NCBI GenBank assembly: GCA_020633465.1 | Contig: JACKDN010000004.1 | Location: forward strand, 434,001-498,000 | Reading direction: 5' to 3' | DNA length: 64,000 nucleotides | Origin: Myxococcales bacterium | GTDB taxonomy: Bacteria; Myxococcota_A; Bradymonadia; UBA7976; UBA1532 | Shown: piece by piece, positions 21,635 to 30,972 of the stretch | Position numbering within the stretch: the first letter of the stretch is position 1 | How the letters are laid out: every line of letters begins with the position of its first letter | Program-made: the position numbers and the translations under genes | The notes under the pieces: model-generated | Told to the model about the DNA's origin: nothing | What the model saw: only the letters and a program-made list of their open reading frames with translations | Databases searched by the model: none

Positions 21635-22660
21635 CTACGCGAAGAACGCCGAGATGGGGCACTCGAATCCGGGCAGGATGTCACCGCCGCGCAGGACGTC
21701 GGCGCCGCGCAGAATCCGGGCGATCCCGTCTGCGGTGTGCACGATGACCGTCCGCGTGACCGGGTGCACCACCCAGGTCATGGGCACCGCGAGTTGCCGG
21801 TAGTCCTCGAGCTTCTGCTCCAAGTCGTTGGCTTTGTCGTTCGGCGAGACGATCTCGACGGCCAGGTCAGGAACGAGCTCGAGGTAGCCGTCCGGTAGCT
21901 CTGGCAGGCGCTCACCCCGAACGAAGCTGACGTCTGGAAGCCGAACCCGATCTGGCGACCGGCGAACGATGTAGCCGGCCTCCGCCAGAACCGGGCCGTG
22001 GTCTCCTCGCTCGGCCCACGCTTCGAGCCGAGCCGCGATCTTGACCGCGGTGCGGCTGTGCTTGGCGCCGGGCACGTCCTCACGCCTCGCCACGACACCG
22101 TCCACCAGCTCCGCACGGCCGTCCAGCGACAGCGCCGCGAACGCCTCCGCGGTCATCGGACGCTGGTCGTCGGCGGCGCGCGACATGGGGCCATGTATGG
22201 TCGGCGCACCCGCCATCATCAAGGCGTTCGGGGCCCGGTGAGTGTTTTCGGATGACTCAGAGTCACGGGTCGCCCGCTGGGACGAGACCTCTCGCTGTGT
22301 GTGGGGCGCGTGGTTGAGGTAGAGCTCGCCGCCCAGCGGGGCCGACTCCAGCAGCTGCTGCCGCGCCGTCTCCAACAGGGTCTCGGGCCCAGTCGGGTCC
22401 AGCTCGATCAGGTTGCCCGCGTACCAAAGCACCAGAGGCCGGTCAGCGTGAGCTCGGAGGAACTGGCCAAGTGGGGAGTCGGCGAAGGCCCCGGGGTGAT
22501 GGGCGGCCGGCAGCGAGCCGCTGATCAGCGCATCAAGCACGTCGGACCTGAGAGGGACCCAGGCTGCGGCGTGGGCCAGCGCGACGGACACGGCGTCTCG
22601 GAGGATTGGCGGGAGCTCCGCGACGGGCGTCGTCGCCCCGACGATCCCCAACTGGCTCAC
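21635..22660 (-). CDS. Uma2-like (DUF820) nuclease-fold protein with N-terminal extension
   Basis: The C-terminal half (about residues 165-341) is a Uma2 family domain of the PD-(D/E)XK fold. It has MTAEAFAALSLDGRAELVDG, GPVLAEAGYIV, VRLPDVSFV (the catalytic Asp) and DLAVEIVSPNDKANDLEQKL (the ExK-like motif with Glu). The N-terminal 145 residues are unlike any family I know and have a serine-rich joint (SSQRATRDSESSENT). Translation could instead begin at 22216 or 22186, making the upstream part a separate or remnant gene. Base composition here is visibly less GC-biased than in the neighbours, hinting at transfer. Uma2 proteins are abundant in cyanobacteria and some myxobacteria; cellular role unclear. 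Confidence 0.75.
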   Translation of the reverse strand: MSQLGIVGATTPVAELPPILRDAVSVALAHAAAWVPLRSDVLDALISGSLPAAHHPGAFADSPLGQFLRAHADRPLVLWYAGNLIELDPTGPETLLETARQQLLESAPLGGELYLNHAPHTQREVSSQRATRDSESSENTHRAPNALMMAGAPTIHGPMSRAADDQRPMTAEAFAALSLDGRAELVDGVVARREDVPGAKHSRTAVKIAARLEAWAERGDHGPVLAEAGYIVRRSPDRVRLPDVSFVRGERLPELPDGYLELVPDLAVEIVSPNDKANDLEQKLEDYRQLAVPMTWVVHPVTRTVIVHTADGIARILRGADVLRGGDILPGFECPISAFFA

Positions 22661-22971
22661 CGACTGCCTGCTCCCTCATGGATGGTGTTCAACTTCAGCC
22701 TCCGCATGTGAACCCACAGCAGTGTACCGTGGCGAACCGCCGGCTGCAGCCGCAAGCCCGCGTGGGGGTGACCGAGGACCGACCGGGGGATAGGAAACTC
22801 AAGCCAAGCCCCTCACCCCAAGTACTCGACGACTCACCATGATCGATGTTGTGCCACGTTGGCGCCCGAAGCGTGCTGTCGGCGTCCGACCACGAGGCGC
22901 CGAAGGGCGCGTTGGAGCGTTGGCGGAGCCGGGCACGCCGAGGCGCCCTGAACGTCCGGGCGCGTGGCCGG
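22661..22971. other. Non-coding stretch between the Uma2 gene and rnhA
   Basis: 311 bases without a convincing gene. Base composition is mixed and less GC-rich than the rest. I see no tRNA fold, tandem repeat, strong palindrome or promoter consensus. It probably contains the promoter of the Uma2-like gene and the 3' flank of rnhA. Confidence 0.5.
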
Positions 22972-23415
22972 TCAGCCCGGGCCCGGCACGCCGCGCCGTG
23001 CCAGTTCATCGGCGCGCTCGTTGTCCGGGTGCCCCGCGTGGCCCTTCACCCAGCGCCACTCGACGTCGTAACGCTCGTTCAGCTCGGCCAGCCTCTGCCA
23101 GAGGTCGGCGTTCTTCACCGGCGCCTTGCTGGCCGTGCGCCATCCGTTGCGCTGCCAGCGCGGCACCCACTGGGTGATGCCCTGCTTCACGTAGGTCGAG
23201 TCGGTGTACAACCGCACGGGCACCGCGCGCTTCAGCGCGGCCAGCCCCTCGATGGCGGCCATCAACTCCATGCGGTTGTTGGTCGTGTGGGCCTCGCCGC
23301 CGAAGCGCTCGCGCTCCACCCCGCGCCAGCGCAGCAGCACACCCCACCCGCCCGGCCCCGGGTTCCCGGAGCACGCGCCGTCCGTGTAGATCTCGACGAT
23401 GTCGTCCTCGGCCAT
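22972..23415 (-). CDS. rnhA: Ribonuclease HI
   Basis: 147 residues, standard length. It cuts the RNA strand of RNA/DNA hybrids. All four catalytic carboxylates are visible: Asp12 (IYTDGACSGNPGPGG), Glu50 (TNNRMELMAA), Asp72 (LYTDSTYV) and Asp136 (NERADELA), and the catalytic His126 loop is in VKGHAGHPDN. Start at the ATG of MAEDDIVEI. Divergent from the GH1 gene; an inverted repeat lies between them at 23463-23503. Confidence 0.97.
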   Translation of the reverse strand: MAEDDIVEIYTDGACSGNPGPGGWGVLLRWRGVERERFGGEAHTTNNRMELMAAIEGLAALKRAVPVRLYTDSTYVKQGITQWVPRWQRNGWRTASKAPVKNADLWQRLAELNERYDVEWRWVKGHAGHPDNERADELARRGVPGPG

Positions 23416-23462
23416 GGGGGGCGACTGTAGCAGCCGCGGCGAGGCTGGGGTCACTGCGCGAA

Positions 23463-23503
23463 GGAGAGTGTCGCCGCGTCGGGGCGACGGGGCGACACTC
23501 TCC
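23463..23503. repeat. 13-bp perfect inverted repeat
   Basis: GGAGAGTGTCGCC at 23463-23475 and its exact complement GGCGACACTCTCC at 23491-23503, with a 15-base GC-rich spacer. It lies 48 bp upstream of rnhA and 149 bp upstream of the GH1 gene, between divergent starts. It could be an operator or a hairpin in the rnhA leader; there is no T-tract. Confidence 0.6.
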
Positions 23504-23651
23504 GCCGCGACGCGCGACCTCCTCACGGCCACGCACGCGGCATCTCGGCAGCTCTCACGCCCTCTCCTGCCCGTCGACCCCTCTCCCGCCCCCGTGTACC
23601 CTTCCACCGATCGCCGCCCCGCTCGGGCGGCGCACCGCCGGGGAGGCGACG

Positions 23652-25349
23652 ATGGGGCGACGGGGGCTGGTGCTGCTGGCGGCGCTGGTGGCGAGCTGGG
23701 GGTGCGACGACGGCGGAGACACGGCGCCGGACGACGACGGGTTGGTCGACGCGGCGCGGGCGGACGGGGCCGCGGCGGACGCGGCGGGGTCGGACGCTTC
23801 GATCGGGGACGCGGCGCCGGACGCGGCGCCGCCGGACGCCCAACAGGACGCACTCGTCGACGCCGCCGTGGACGCCGGGGCTGACGCGGCGCCCGACGCG
23901 GGGCCGCCCGCGCCGGAGCCCCTGCCCTTCCCCGATGACTTCCTCTTCGGCACCGCCACCGCCGGCTTCCAGGTCGAGATGGGCTGCCCCACCCTGCCCG
24001 CCGAGGACTGCGAAGACCGCAACAGCGATTGGTACGCGTTCGTCACCGCGCCCGAGACGATCGCCAGCAACCGCGCCTTCCTCAGCGGCGATCCCGTCTC
24101 GTACGGCCCCGGCTTTTGGGAGACCTACGCGGCGGACTTCGACCTCGCCCGGGACGACCTGCACAACGACGCTTTCCGCATGAGCATCGAGTGGAGCCGC
24201 GTGTTCCCGCAGGCGACGGATGCGGCGCAGAGCTTCGAAGAGCTGCGCGCGCTGGCCGATCCGGACGCGCTGGCGGGCTATCACGCCATCCTCGACGCGC
24301 TGAAGGCGCGCGGCATGACGCCGTTGGTGACCATCAGCCACTACACCCTGCCGGCGTGGATTCACGACGGCGTGGGGTGCCACCTCGACCTGGACACGTG
24401 CTCGCCGCGCGGGTGGCTGGATCGCGAGCGGACGGTGACCGAGATCGCGAAGTACGCGGGCTTCATCGCGCAGGAGTTCAGGGACGACATCGACCTGTAC
24501 GCCACGCTGAACGAGCCCTTCGCGCTGCTGCTGCCGGGCTATCTGCTGCCGAGCGCCGAGCGCACCAACCCGCCCGCGGTCAGTCTGCGGTTCGACGAGG
24601 GCAAGCAGGTGCTCGTGGCGCTCATCGAGGGGCACGCGCGCATGTACGACGCCATCAAGGCGGCCGATCCGACCGCGCAGGTGGGCGTCGTCTACAACCT
24701 GACGCCCGCCAAGCCGGCCGATCCGGACGAGCCCGCCGACGTCGAGGCCGCCGCCAACTTCTTCTACCTGTGGAACGAGGTGTTCATGAACGGCGTCGCC
24801 GGCGGGCTGCTGGACGACGACCTGGACGGCGAGGCCGAGGCGCGGCCCGACCTGGCGGGGCGCATGGACTACGTGGGCGTCAACTACTACACCCGCGTCA
24901 CCGTCGACGGGCTGGGCCGCAGCGCCCTGCCCGCGCTGTCGCCGCTGGCCACCTTCAACCCGCTGTCGCTGGTGCTCTGGGAGGACTACCCGAAGGGGCT
25001 GTACGAGATGATCGCCTACGTCGACGCCGCCTTCGACCTGCCGGTCATCGTCACCGAGAACGGCACGATGGATCCCTTCGAGACGCGGCCCAGCTTCCTG
25101 GTGCGCCACCTGACCTGGGTGGCGCGCGCCCTGCGCGACGGCTACGACGTGCGCGGCTACTTCTTCTGGTCGCTGATGGACAACTACGAGTGGAACCACG
25201 GGCTGGGCCTGCGCTTCGGCCTGTACGGCTACGACCCGGAAGACCCCACCAAGGCCCGCGAGAAGCGCGCGGTGGCCGACACCTACGGCCGCATCGCCGA
25301 GGAGCGCGCCATCCCGCTCGACCTGCAGGCCGAGTACCCCGCCCCCTGA
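23652..25349 (+). CDS. Glycoside hydrolase family 1 lipoprotein (beta-glucosidase type)
   Basis: 565 residues. A lipoprotein signal (lipobox ASWGC) precedes an Asp/Ala/Gly-rich spacer to about residue 90, then a complete GH1 barrel. The acid/base Glu288 is in TLNEPF, the nucleophile Glu469 in VTENGT, and the sugar-binding N-terminal motif FLFGTATAGFQVE is present. C-terminal YFFWSLMDNYEWNHG matches the aglycone-site motif. A retaining beta-glycosidase displayed on the cell surface or periplasmic face, which is unusual, since GH1 enzymes are mostly cytoplasmic. The native substrate cannot be told. Confidence 0.94.
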   Translation: MGRRGLVLLAALVASWGCDDGGDTAPDDDGLVDAARADGAAADAAGSDASIGDAAPDAAPPDAQQDALVDAAVDAGADAAPDAGPPAPEPLPFPDDFLFGTATAGFQVEMGCPTLPAEDCEDRNSDWYAFVTAPETIASNRAFLSGDPVSYGPGFWETYAADFDLARDDLHNDAFRMSIEWSRVFPQATDAAQSFEELRALADPDALAGYHAILDALKARGMTPLVTISHYTLPAWIHDGVGCHLDLDTCSPRGWLDRERTVTEIAKYAGFIAQEFRDDIDLYATLNEPFALLLPGYLLPSAERTNPPAVSLRFDEGKQVLVALIEGHARMYDAIKAADPTAQVGVVYNLTPAKPADPDEPADVEAAANFFYLWNEVFMNGVAGGLLDDDLDGEAEARPDLAGRMDYVGVNYYTRVTVDGLGRSALPALSPLATFNPLSLVLWEDYPKGLYEMIAYVDAAFDLPVIVTENGTMDPFETRPSFLVRHLTWVARALRDGYDVRGYFFWSLMDNYEWNHGLGLRFGLYGYDPEDPTKAREKRAVADTYGRIAEERAIPLDLQAEYPAP

Positions 25350-25488
25350 TGTGCGGTGAGGCGGGCGCCGCGTCCACCTCCGCCCACCTGGGCGTCACCG
25401 CCTCGTAGCCTGCCGAACGGCGTGACGGGCCGCGGCGGCTGGCCCACCCGTTGCTGCGCTGGGTGCCCCCCGTGACGGAGGAGGCGCC

Positions 25489-28400
25489 ATGCGCACCGCA
25501 CGTCGGTTGGGATCCCCTCTCTCGCTGATCGGTCTGGTGGCGGCGCTGCTGCTCGCGTGCGGCGGCGGCAGCGACGACGATCCCGACGCCGGGCCCGGCC
25601 CCGGCGGCGGCTGCACGGAGGGTCCGCCCGCCGCCGCCCAGGCGGGCTACGTGCACGGCGTCGTGCGCCGCGCCGAGGACGACGGGCCGCTCGCCGGCGC
25701 GGCTGTGCGACTGGTCGACGTCGCGGGCTGCGTCGCCACCGACGCCGACGGCCGGTTCGCGCTGCCGGTGGCGGGCGGCGGCGCCTTCCACCTGCGCGTG
25801 ACCGCCGCCGACCGCACCGCCGGGCACCGTCGCGGCGTCGTACCGGCCGAGCGCGACGTCGCGGTGGACGACGTGTTCCTGGTCGCCCTCGACCCCGCCG
25901 TCACCGAGATCGGCCCCGAGGGCGGCGTCCACCGCAGCGCGGCGGGCGGCATGGAGCTGCACGTCCCCGCCGGCGCGCTGGGCCGTACCGTGCCCGTGCG
26001 CGCCACCCGCTTCGGCGCCGGCCGCCACCTGCCCGGGCCCCTGCCCGAGACCAGCCACTTCACCTACGCCTTCGAGGCCACCGTCGGCGGCGCCGACCTG
26101 CAGGCCCCCGTCGAGGTGCGCCTGCCCAACGACCGCGGCTTCCCGCCCGGCACGCCCGTGCCGGTGGGTGTGTTCGACGAGACGTCCGGCGCCTGGCTGC
26201 CCGAGGGCATGGGCACGGTGAGCGAGGACGGGGCACACATCGTGTACCGCGCCGCCCACTTCAGCAGCTACGACTGCAACTACCCCACGACGGTGGACGA
26301 CAAGCCGGGCGCGAAGAAGAAGGACGGCCGGCGCGGGCGCGATCGCTGCGGCCGCAACCGCACCACCGGCAACTCGGTGGTCGACCTGCGCTCGGGCGAG
26401 CTGCGGCTGGACATCGAGGTGCCCCTCGGCACCGCGCGCGGCCTGCCCCGCACCTTCGGCCTGGTCTACCGCTCGCTGGCCGCCGACCCCAGCGTGTGGA
26501 TCGGCGGCGTGGCGGGCGAGGCGCCGGCCGACCTGAGCGGCGCGCCGGCCTACGTGCGCGCCGAGGTGCAGGTCGAGGGCGTGCGCGCGGTCGCCCGGCG
26601 CGCGGCGCACCCGGACAGCAACTTCGCGGGCTTCCTGTGGGACGGGGTCAACGCGCGCGGGCAGCGCCTGCCCACCGGCGTCTACACGGGCGCGCTGCGG
26701 CTGGCCTGGGGCCTGCCCGGCGAGTACGCGACGGCCGAGGTGTTCGGCGGGGCGGCGTTGTCCCCGCTGGGCGTGATGGCCGACGAGCCGGTCGAGGCGG
26801 GGGTGACGGTCACCGAGCCGCTGGCGCTGTTCGACGGGCCCTCGAACCCGGTGGCGGCCGGGTGGTTCGTGCGCGGCGTGGCGCGCGTGTACGTCGGGCC
26901 CGAGGGCGCGGTGATGGTGGCCGAGGACGGCGCCTCGCGCGGCGTCTACCTGCCCGCGCCGCGCCTGACGCGCCGCGCGGGCGTCGGACAGACCAGCTTC
27001 GGGTGCCCCACCAGCGGGTCGGCCACCGAGGGCTGCCTGGGGCGGCCCGTGGACGTGGCGGCCGCGCCGGACGGCAGCCTGGTGGTGGCCGACGCGGGCG
27101 AGGGGCGCGTGCTGCGCGTGACCGCGGCGGGCGACTACGCGCCGGTGTACGACGGCGGCGAGGGCTTCGAGCCGGTGGCGGTCGCGGTGGCGCCGGACGG
27201 GACGGTCTTCGTGGCCGACGCGACCTCGGGCGTGGTGTCGCGCGTGGTCGGCGGCGCCCTCGAGCCGCTGGCCGGGGGCGATCCGCCGACGCTGCCCGGC
27301 CTGGGCGCGCCGGTGGGCATCAGCTTCCCCACCGACCTCGCGGTGATGCCCGACGGCCGCCTGCTGGTGGCCGACTGGCCCTTTGGCGTGCGCGCCGTGC
27401 ACCCCGACGGGCGCGTCGAGGATCTGTCGCCCGATCCGCTGACGCACCCGGATCCGCCGGCGCCGCGCCACCTGGCGCTGGCGGCGGACGGCTCGATCTA
27501 CCTCAGCGAGACCAACCGCCAGCGCGTGCGGCGGTGGTGGCCCGACAGCGGGCGGCTGGTGACGGTGCTGGGGCAGGACGGCAAGGCCGGCTTCCGCGGC
27601 GACGGCGGGCCGGCCAGCGACGGGCTGCTGAGCCATCCCGAGGGGCTTGCGCTGGGCGCGGACGGCACGCTGTACGTCGCCGACACCTGGAACGCGCGGG
27701 TGCGCGCGATCGCGCCGGACGGGCGGCTGCGCACCGCCGCGGGCTGGGGCCACGCGGCCGACGCCGGCTTCGACGAGGGCGGCCCGGCGACGGACGCGCT
27801 GGTGCCCTCGCCCACCGGCCTTCACCTGGGCGCCGACGGGGTGCTGGTGGTGGCCGACGCCGAGACCGGTCGCGTGCTGGCCGTCGATCCGGGCGACGTC
27901 GTCTACGACCGCCCGGCCAGCAACGGCGACGTGCTGACGCGCGCCGAGGACGGGTGGCGCGTGGCGCGCAGCGACGGCGAGATGGAGCGCTTCGACGCCG
28001 ACGGCCGCCTGCGCGAGCGCGTGGACGCGCTGGGCCGCGCGACGACGTTCGCCTGGGAGGGCGAGCGGCTGGTGGCGATCACCGACGACCTGGGCGACGC
28101 GGTGACGCTGCGCTGGGGCGACGGCGGGCTGGCGGCGGTGGTCGACGCGCACGGCGCCGAGACGACCTTCGCGGTGGGCGCCGCCCGCGACCTGCAGGGC
28201 GTCACCTACGCCGACGGCGCCGAGACGACGTACGCGTACGACGACGCGCACCGGGTGGTCGGCTGGACCGACGCCGACGGGCGCACGGCGACCTACGCCT
28301 ACGGGGCGCACGGCCGGGTGGCCGAGGTGGTGGACGGCGAAGGGCACCGCCGCGCCTACACGCCCTTCGAGACGCAGGCGCTGCTCAACGATCTGGGCGA

Positions 28401-30972
28401 GGGCGTCGGGCCCGACGACCTGGCGCCCGCCGCGCCGGCCCCGCGCAGCGTCTGGGTCGACGGCGCCGGGCAGACCTGGCGGGTCGCTTATGACAGCGCC
28501 GGCGAGGCCGCCGAGATCGAGCGGCCCGACGGCGTCGTGGTGACGCTGGCGAACCACCCCGCCGGCATGGCGGCGACGCTGACCGACGACGCCGGGACCA
28601 CCACGCGCTTCTACGACGCCTGGGGCCGGCTGCTGGCGACCTCGGGCCCCGAGGGCGAGGGCGAGCTGTGGTACGAGGACGCCGCGCACCCCGAGCGGCC
28701 GACGCGCTGGACGCGGCCCGACGGCGAGCACGTGCAGGTCGAGTACGACGCCGCCGGCCGGCTGGCGACGGTGCAGGTGGGCGACGACGACGCCCGCTGG
28801 ACGATGACCTACGCCGCCGACGGCCAGATCGAGACGCTCACTGATCTGGCGGGGCGGACGCGCCGCCACAGCTACGACGCGCGCGGCAACCTCGTGACCC
28901 TCGAGGGGCCCGCCGGCGTCGTCGCGCAGCTGGGCTACGACGCGCGCGGCAACGTGGTGCGCGAGGACGGCCCGGGCGGCCAGACGACCTACGCCTACGA
29001 CGCGCTCGACCGGCTGGTCGAGGTGCGCGACCCGACCGGCGCGGTGCACCGCTTCGCGCGCGACCACCAGGGTCTGCTGACCGGCGTGACCAGCGACGGG
29101 GCGCCGCAGGCGACGCTGACGCGCGACGGGCGGGGCCGCCTGGTGGGCGTGTCGCTGGCCGGCGCCCCCGCCTGGACGCTCGCGTACGACGGCGACGACC
29201 GGGTGACCGCGTGGGTGAACCCGGCCGGCGGGCGCGTCGACACGACCTACGACGCGCTCGACCGGGTGGTGGGCTACACCGTCGACGACGGGGCGCGCAC
29301 CGAGACGGCGACGCTGTCCTGGGCCGGCGTCGACCGGCTGGCCCGCGCGGCCGACGACGACAGCGACGTGCGCTGGACCTACGACGAGGCCGGCCGGCTG
29401 GCCACCGTGACCCAGCACCACCCCGGCATGGCGCAGCCGATCACGCTCGAGTACGCGGTCGAGGCGGGCCGGGTGTACGCGGTCACCTACCCGGCGCTGC
29501 CCGGCTTCGAGGGCGGCACGTTCGACCTCGGCTACGGCGCCGGCGGCCACCTCGAGCAGATCTATGCGCCCGACGGGCGATCGTACGACCTGCCGCGCGA
29601 CGACGGCGGGCGGCTGGAGGCGTTCCAGATCGACTGGGGCGACACGCTGGACGTGGCCTACGGCTACGACGCGGCCGGGCGCGTGGACAGCGTCGTGGCG
29701 TACCCCGACAGCTGGCGCGAGCAGGTGGCCTGGCGGGTGGCCTGCGCCTACGACGTGGACGACGTGCGGCTGAGCGAGGACGGGCCCGAGGGGCAGGTCG
29801 CGTACACCTACGACGGGCTGCGGCGGCTGATCGGCGTCACGCGCAGCGCGGGCGAGGACGAGCAGTTCGCGTGGGACGCGCGGGGCGATCCGACCGGGCC
29901 CGACGTGGCGGCCGACGCGCACGGCCGGGTGACCGCGGTGGGCGACGTGGCCTACGCGTTCGACGCGGCGGGGCGGGTGGTCGAGCGCACCGACGCCGAC
30001 GGCGCGCGGCTGCGCTTCGCCTGGGACGCCGACGACAAGCTGGTCGAGGTCGCCCACGTGCCGGCCGGCGACGACGCCGCCGACTGGACCCTCACCTACC
30101 GCTACGACGCGCTCGGCCGGCTGATCGCGCGCGGCGTGGACGGCGATCTGACCTTCTACGTGTACGACCGCGACGACCTGGTGCTCGAGGTGGGCGCGGA
30201 CGGCGCGGTGCAGGCGCTGCACCTGCACGGCGGCGACGTCGACACCCCGCTGGCCACGCGCCGCGGCGCCGACGAGGTGGTGTACCTGCGCGATCCGGTC
30301 GGCAGCGTGCGCGCGCTGATGCGGCCGGGCGAGGCGGCGCCCTTCGCCACCTTCGCGTGGTCGGCCTTCGGGCGCCTGCTCGACCAGACCGGCGACACCG
30401 CGCCGCGCTTCGGCTTCCACGGCGCCTACCGCGACGCCGACACCGGCCTCGTGTGGCTGCGCCTGCGCTGGTACGACCCGGTCGCCGGGCGCTTCCTCAG
30501 CACCGATCCGCTGCGCTTCACCACCCTGTCGAACCCCTACGCCTTCCCCGGCCTCGATCCGGTCGGCGGACGGGATCCCTGGGGCGCGGGGCCGCCCCGC
30601 GCGGTGAAGGTGGCCTACGCCGCCCGCAAGACCTACACCGAGGCCAAGGGCTTCGCGGACGCCGTGCGCGACCCGAAGAACCTGGCGATCAAGGTGGCCA
30701 CCGACTCGGCCGCCAAGGTCGCGACGATGGTGGGCGGCAAGGACGCCGGGCGCGCGGTGGACTTCGCGGTGAAGACCGCCGCCAACAAGGGCATCGGCCC
30801 GGGCGTCGACGACGTGCTGAAGTACGCCTACGACGCCTGGCAGGCCAAGGACGACTGCGGCCGCGCGAAGGTGGGCGGGCAGGTGTTCAAGGATCTCCTG
30901 CGCGGCAACAAGACCTTCTCGAAGGCGGTGGACGACTTCCTGAACCTGGGCAACCTGGTGCCCGGGCGGTGA
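25489..30972 (+). CDS. RHS/YD-repeat lipoprotein with NHL propeller, teneurin-like
   Basis: 1827 residues in one frame. Signal with lipobox LLLACGG; a carboxypeptidase-regulatory-like domain (about 42-110); a beta-sandwich region; an NHL-type propeller (about 517-800, repeats of VAxAPDGxLxVAD and LYVADTWNARVRAI); then about 25 YD repeats (about 815-1640, YDAxGRL). It ends with the RHS core (about 1654-1678, GLVWLRLRWYDPVAGRFLST) and a C-terminal segment of about 120 residues lacking YD repeats, rich in Lys and Ala. The order propeller-YD shell-core is that of teneurins and Tc toxin C shells. The C-terminal piece has no recognised toxin motif, and no immunity gene follows; the next gene converges with no gap. 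Confidence 0.93.
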   Translation: MRTARRLGSPLSLIGLVAALLLACGGGSDDDPDAGPGPGGGCTEGPPAAAQAGYVHGVVRRAEDDGPLAGAAVRLVDVAGCVATDADGRFALPVAGGGAFHLRVTAADRTAGHRRGVVPAERDVAVDDVFLVALDPAVTEIGPEGGVHRSAAGGMELHVPAGALGRTVPVRATRFGAGRHLPGPLPETSHFTYAFEATVGGADLQAPVEVRLPNDRGFPPGTPVPVGVFDETSGAWLPEGMGTVSEDGAHIVYRAAHFSSYDCNYPTTVDDKPGAKKKDGRRGRDRCGRNRTTGNSVVDLRSGELRLDIEVPLGTARGLPRTFGLVYRSLAADPSVWIGGVAGEAPADLSGAPAYVRAEVQVEGVRAVARRAAHPDSNFAGFLWDGVNARGQRLPTGVYTGALRLAWGLPGEYATAEVFGGAALSPLGVMADEPVEAGVTVTEPLALFDGPSNPVAAGWFVRGVARVYVGPEGAVMVAEDGASRGVYLPAPRLTRRAGVGQTSFGCPTSGSATEGCLGRPVDVAAAPDGSLVVADAGEGRVLRVTAAGDYAPVYDGGEGFEPVAVAVAPDGTVFVADATSGVVSRVVGGALEPLAGGDPPTLPGLGAPVGISFPTDLAVMPDGRLLVADWPFGVRAVHPDGRVEDLSPDPLTHPDPPAPRHLALAADGSIYLSETNRQRVRRWWPDSGRLVTVLGQDGKAGFRGDGGPASDGLLSHPEGLALGADGTLYVADTWNARVRAIAPDGRLRTAAGWGHAADAGFDEGGPATDALVPSPTGLHLGADGVLVVADAETGRVLAVDPGDVVYDRPASNGDVLTRAEDGWRVARSDGEMERFDADGRLRERVDALGRATTFAWEGERLVAITDDLGDAVTLRWGDGGLAAVVDAHGAETTFAVGAARDLQGVTYADGAETTYAYDDAHRVVGWTDADGRTATYAYGAHGRVAEVVDGEGHRRAYTPFETQALLNDLGEGVGPDDLAPAAPAPRSVWVDGAGQTWRVAYDSAGEAAEIERPDGVVVTLANHPAGMAATLTDDAGTTTRFYDAWGRLLATSGPEGEGELWYEDAAHPERPTRWTRPDGEHVQVEYDAAGRLATVQVGDDDARWTMTYAADGQIETLTDLAGRTRRHSYDARGNLVTLEGPAGVVAQLGYDARGNVVREDGPGGQTTYAYDALDRLVEVRDPTGAVHRFARDHQGLLTGVTSDGAPQATLTRDGRGRLVGVSLAGAPAWTLAYDGDDRVTAWVNPAGGRVDTTYDALDRVVGYTVDDGARTETATLSWAGVDRLARAADDDSDVRWTYDEAGRLATVTQHHPGMAQPITLEYAVEAGRVYAVTYPALPGFEGGTFDLGYGAGGHLEQIYAPDGRSYDLPRDDGGRLEAFQIDWGDTLDVAYGYDAAGRVDSVVAYPDSWREQVAWRVACAYDVDDVRLSEDGPEGQVAYTYDGLRRLIGVTRSAGEDEQFAWDARGDPTGPDVAADAHGRVTAVGDVAYAFDAAGRVVERTDADGARLRFAWDADDKLVEVAHVPAGDDAADWTLTYRYDALGRLIARGVDGDLTFYVYDRDDLVLEVGADGAVQALHLHGGDVDTPLATRRGADEVVYLRDPVGSVRALMRPGEAAPFATFAWSAFGRLLDQTGDTAPRFGFHGAYRDADTGLVWLRLRWYDPVAGRFLSTDPLRFTTLSNPYAFPGLDPVGGRDPWGAGPPRAVKVAYAARKTYTEAKGFADAVRDPKNLAIKVATDSAAKVATMVGGKDAGRAVDFAVKTAANKGIGPGVDDVLKYAYDAWQAKDDCGRAKVGGQVFKDLLRGNKTFSKAVDDFLNLGNLVPGR

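Noticed and set aside
22252..22262. GACTCAGAGTC palindrome in the Uma2 gene
   Set aside because: Short, inside a coding frame, and easily expected by chance.
25051..30420. 5.4-kb open frame on the minus strand opposite the RHS gene
   Set aside because: Antisense shadow of a protein with unmistakable YD and NHL repeats; composition is repetitive Arg/Gly/Val with no domain.
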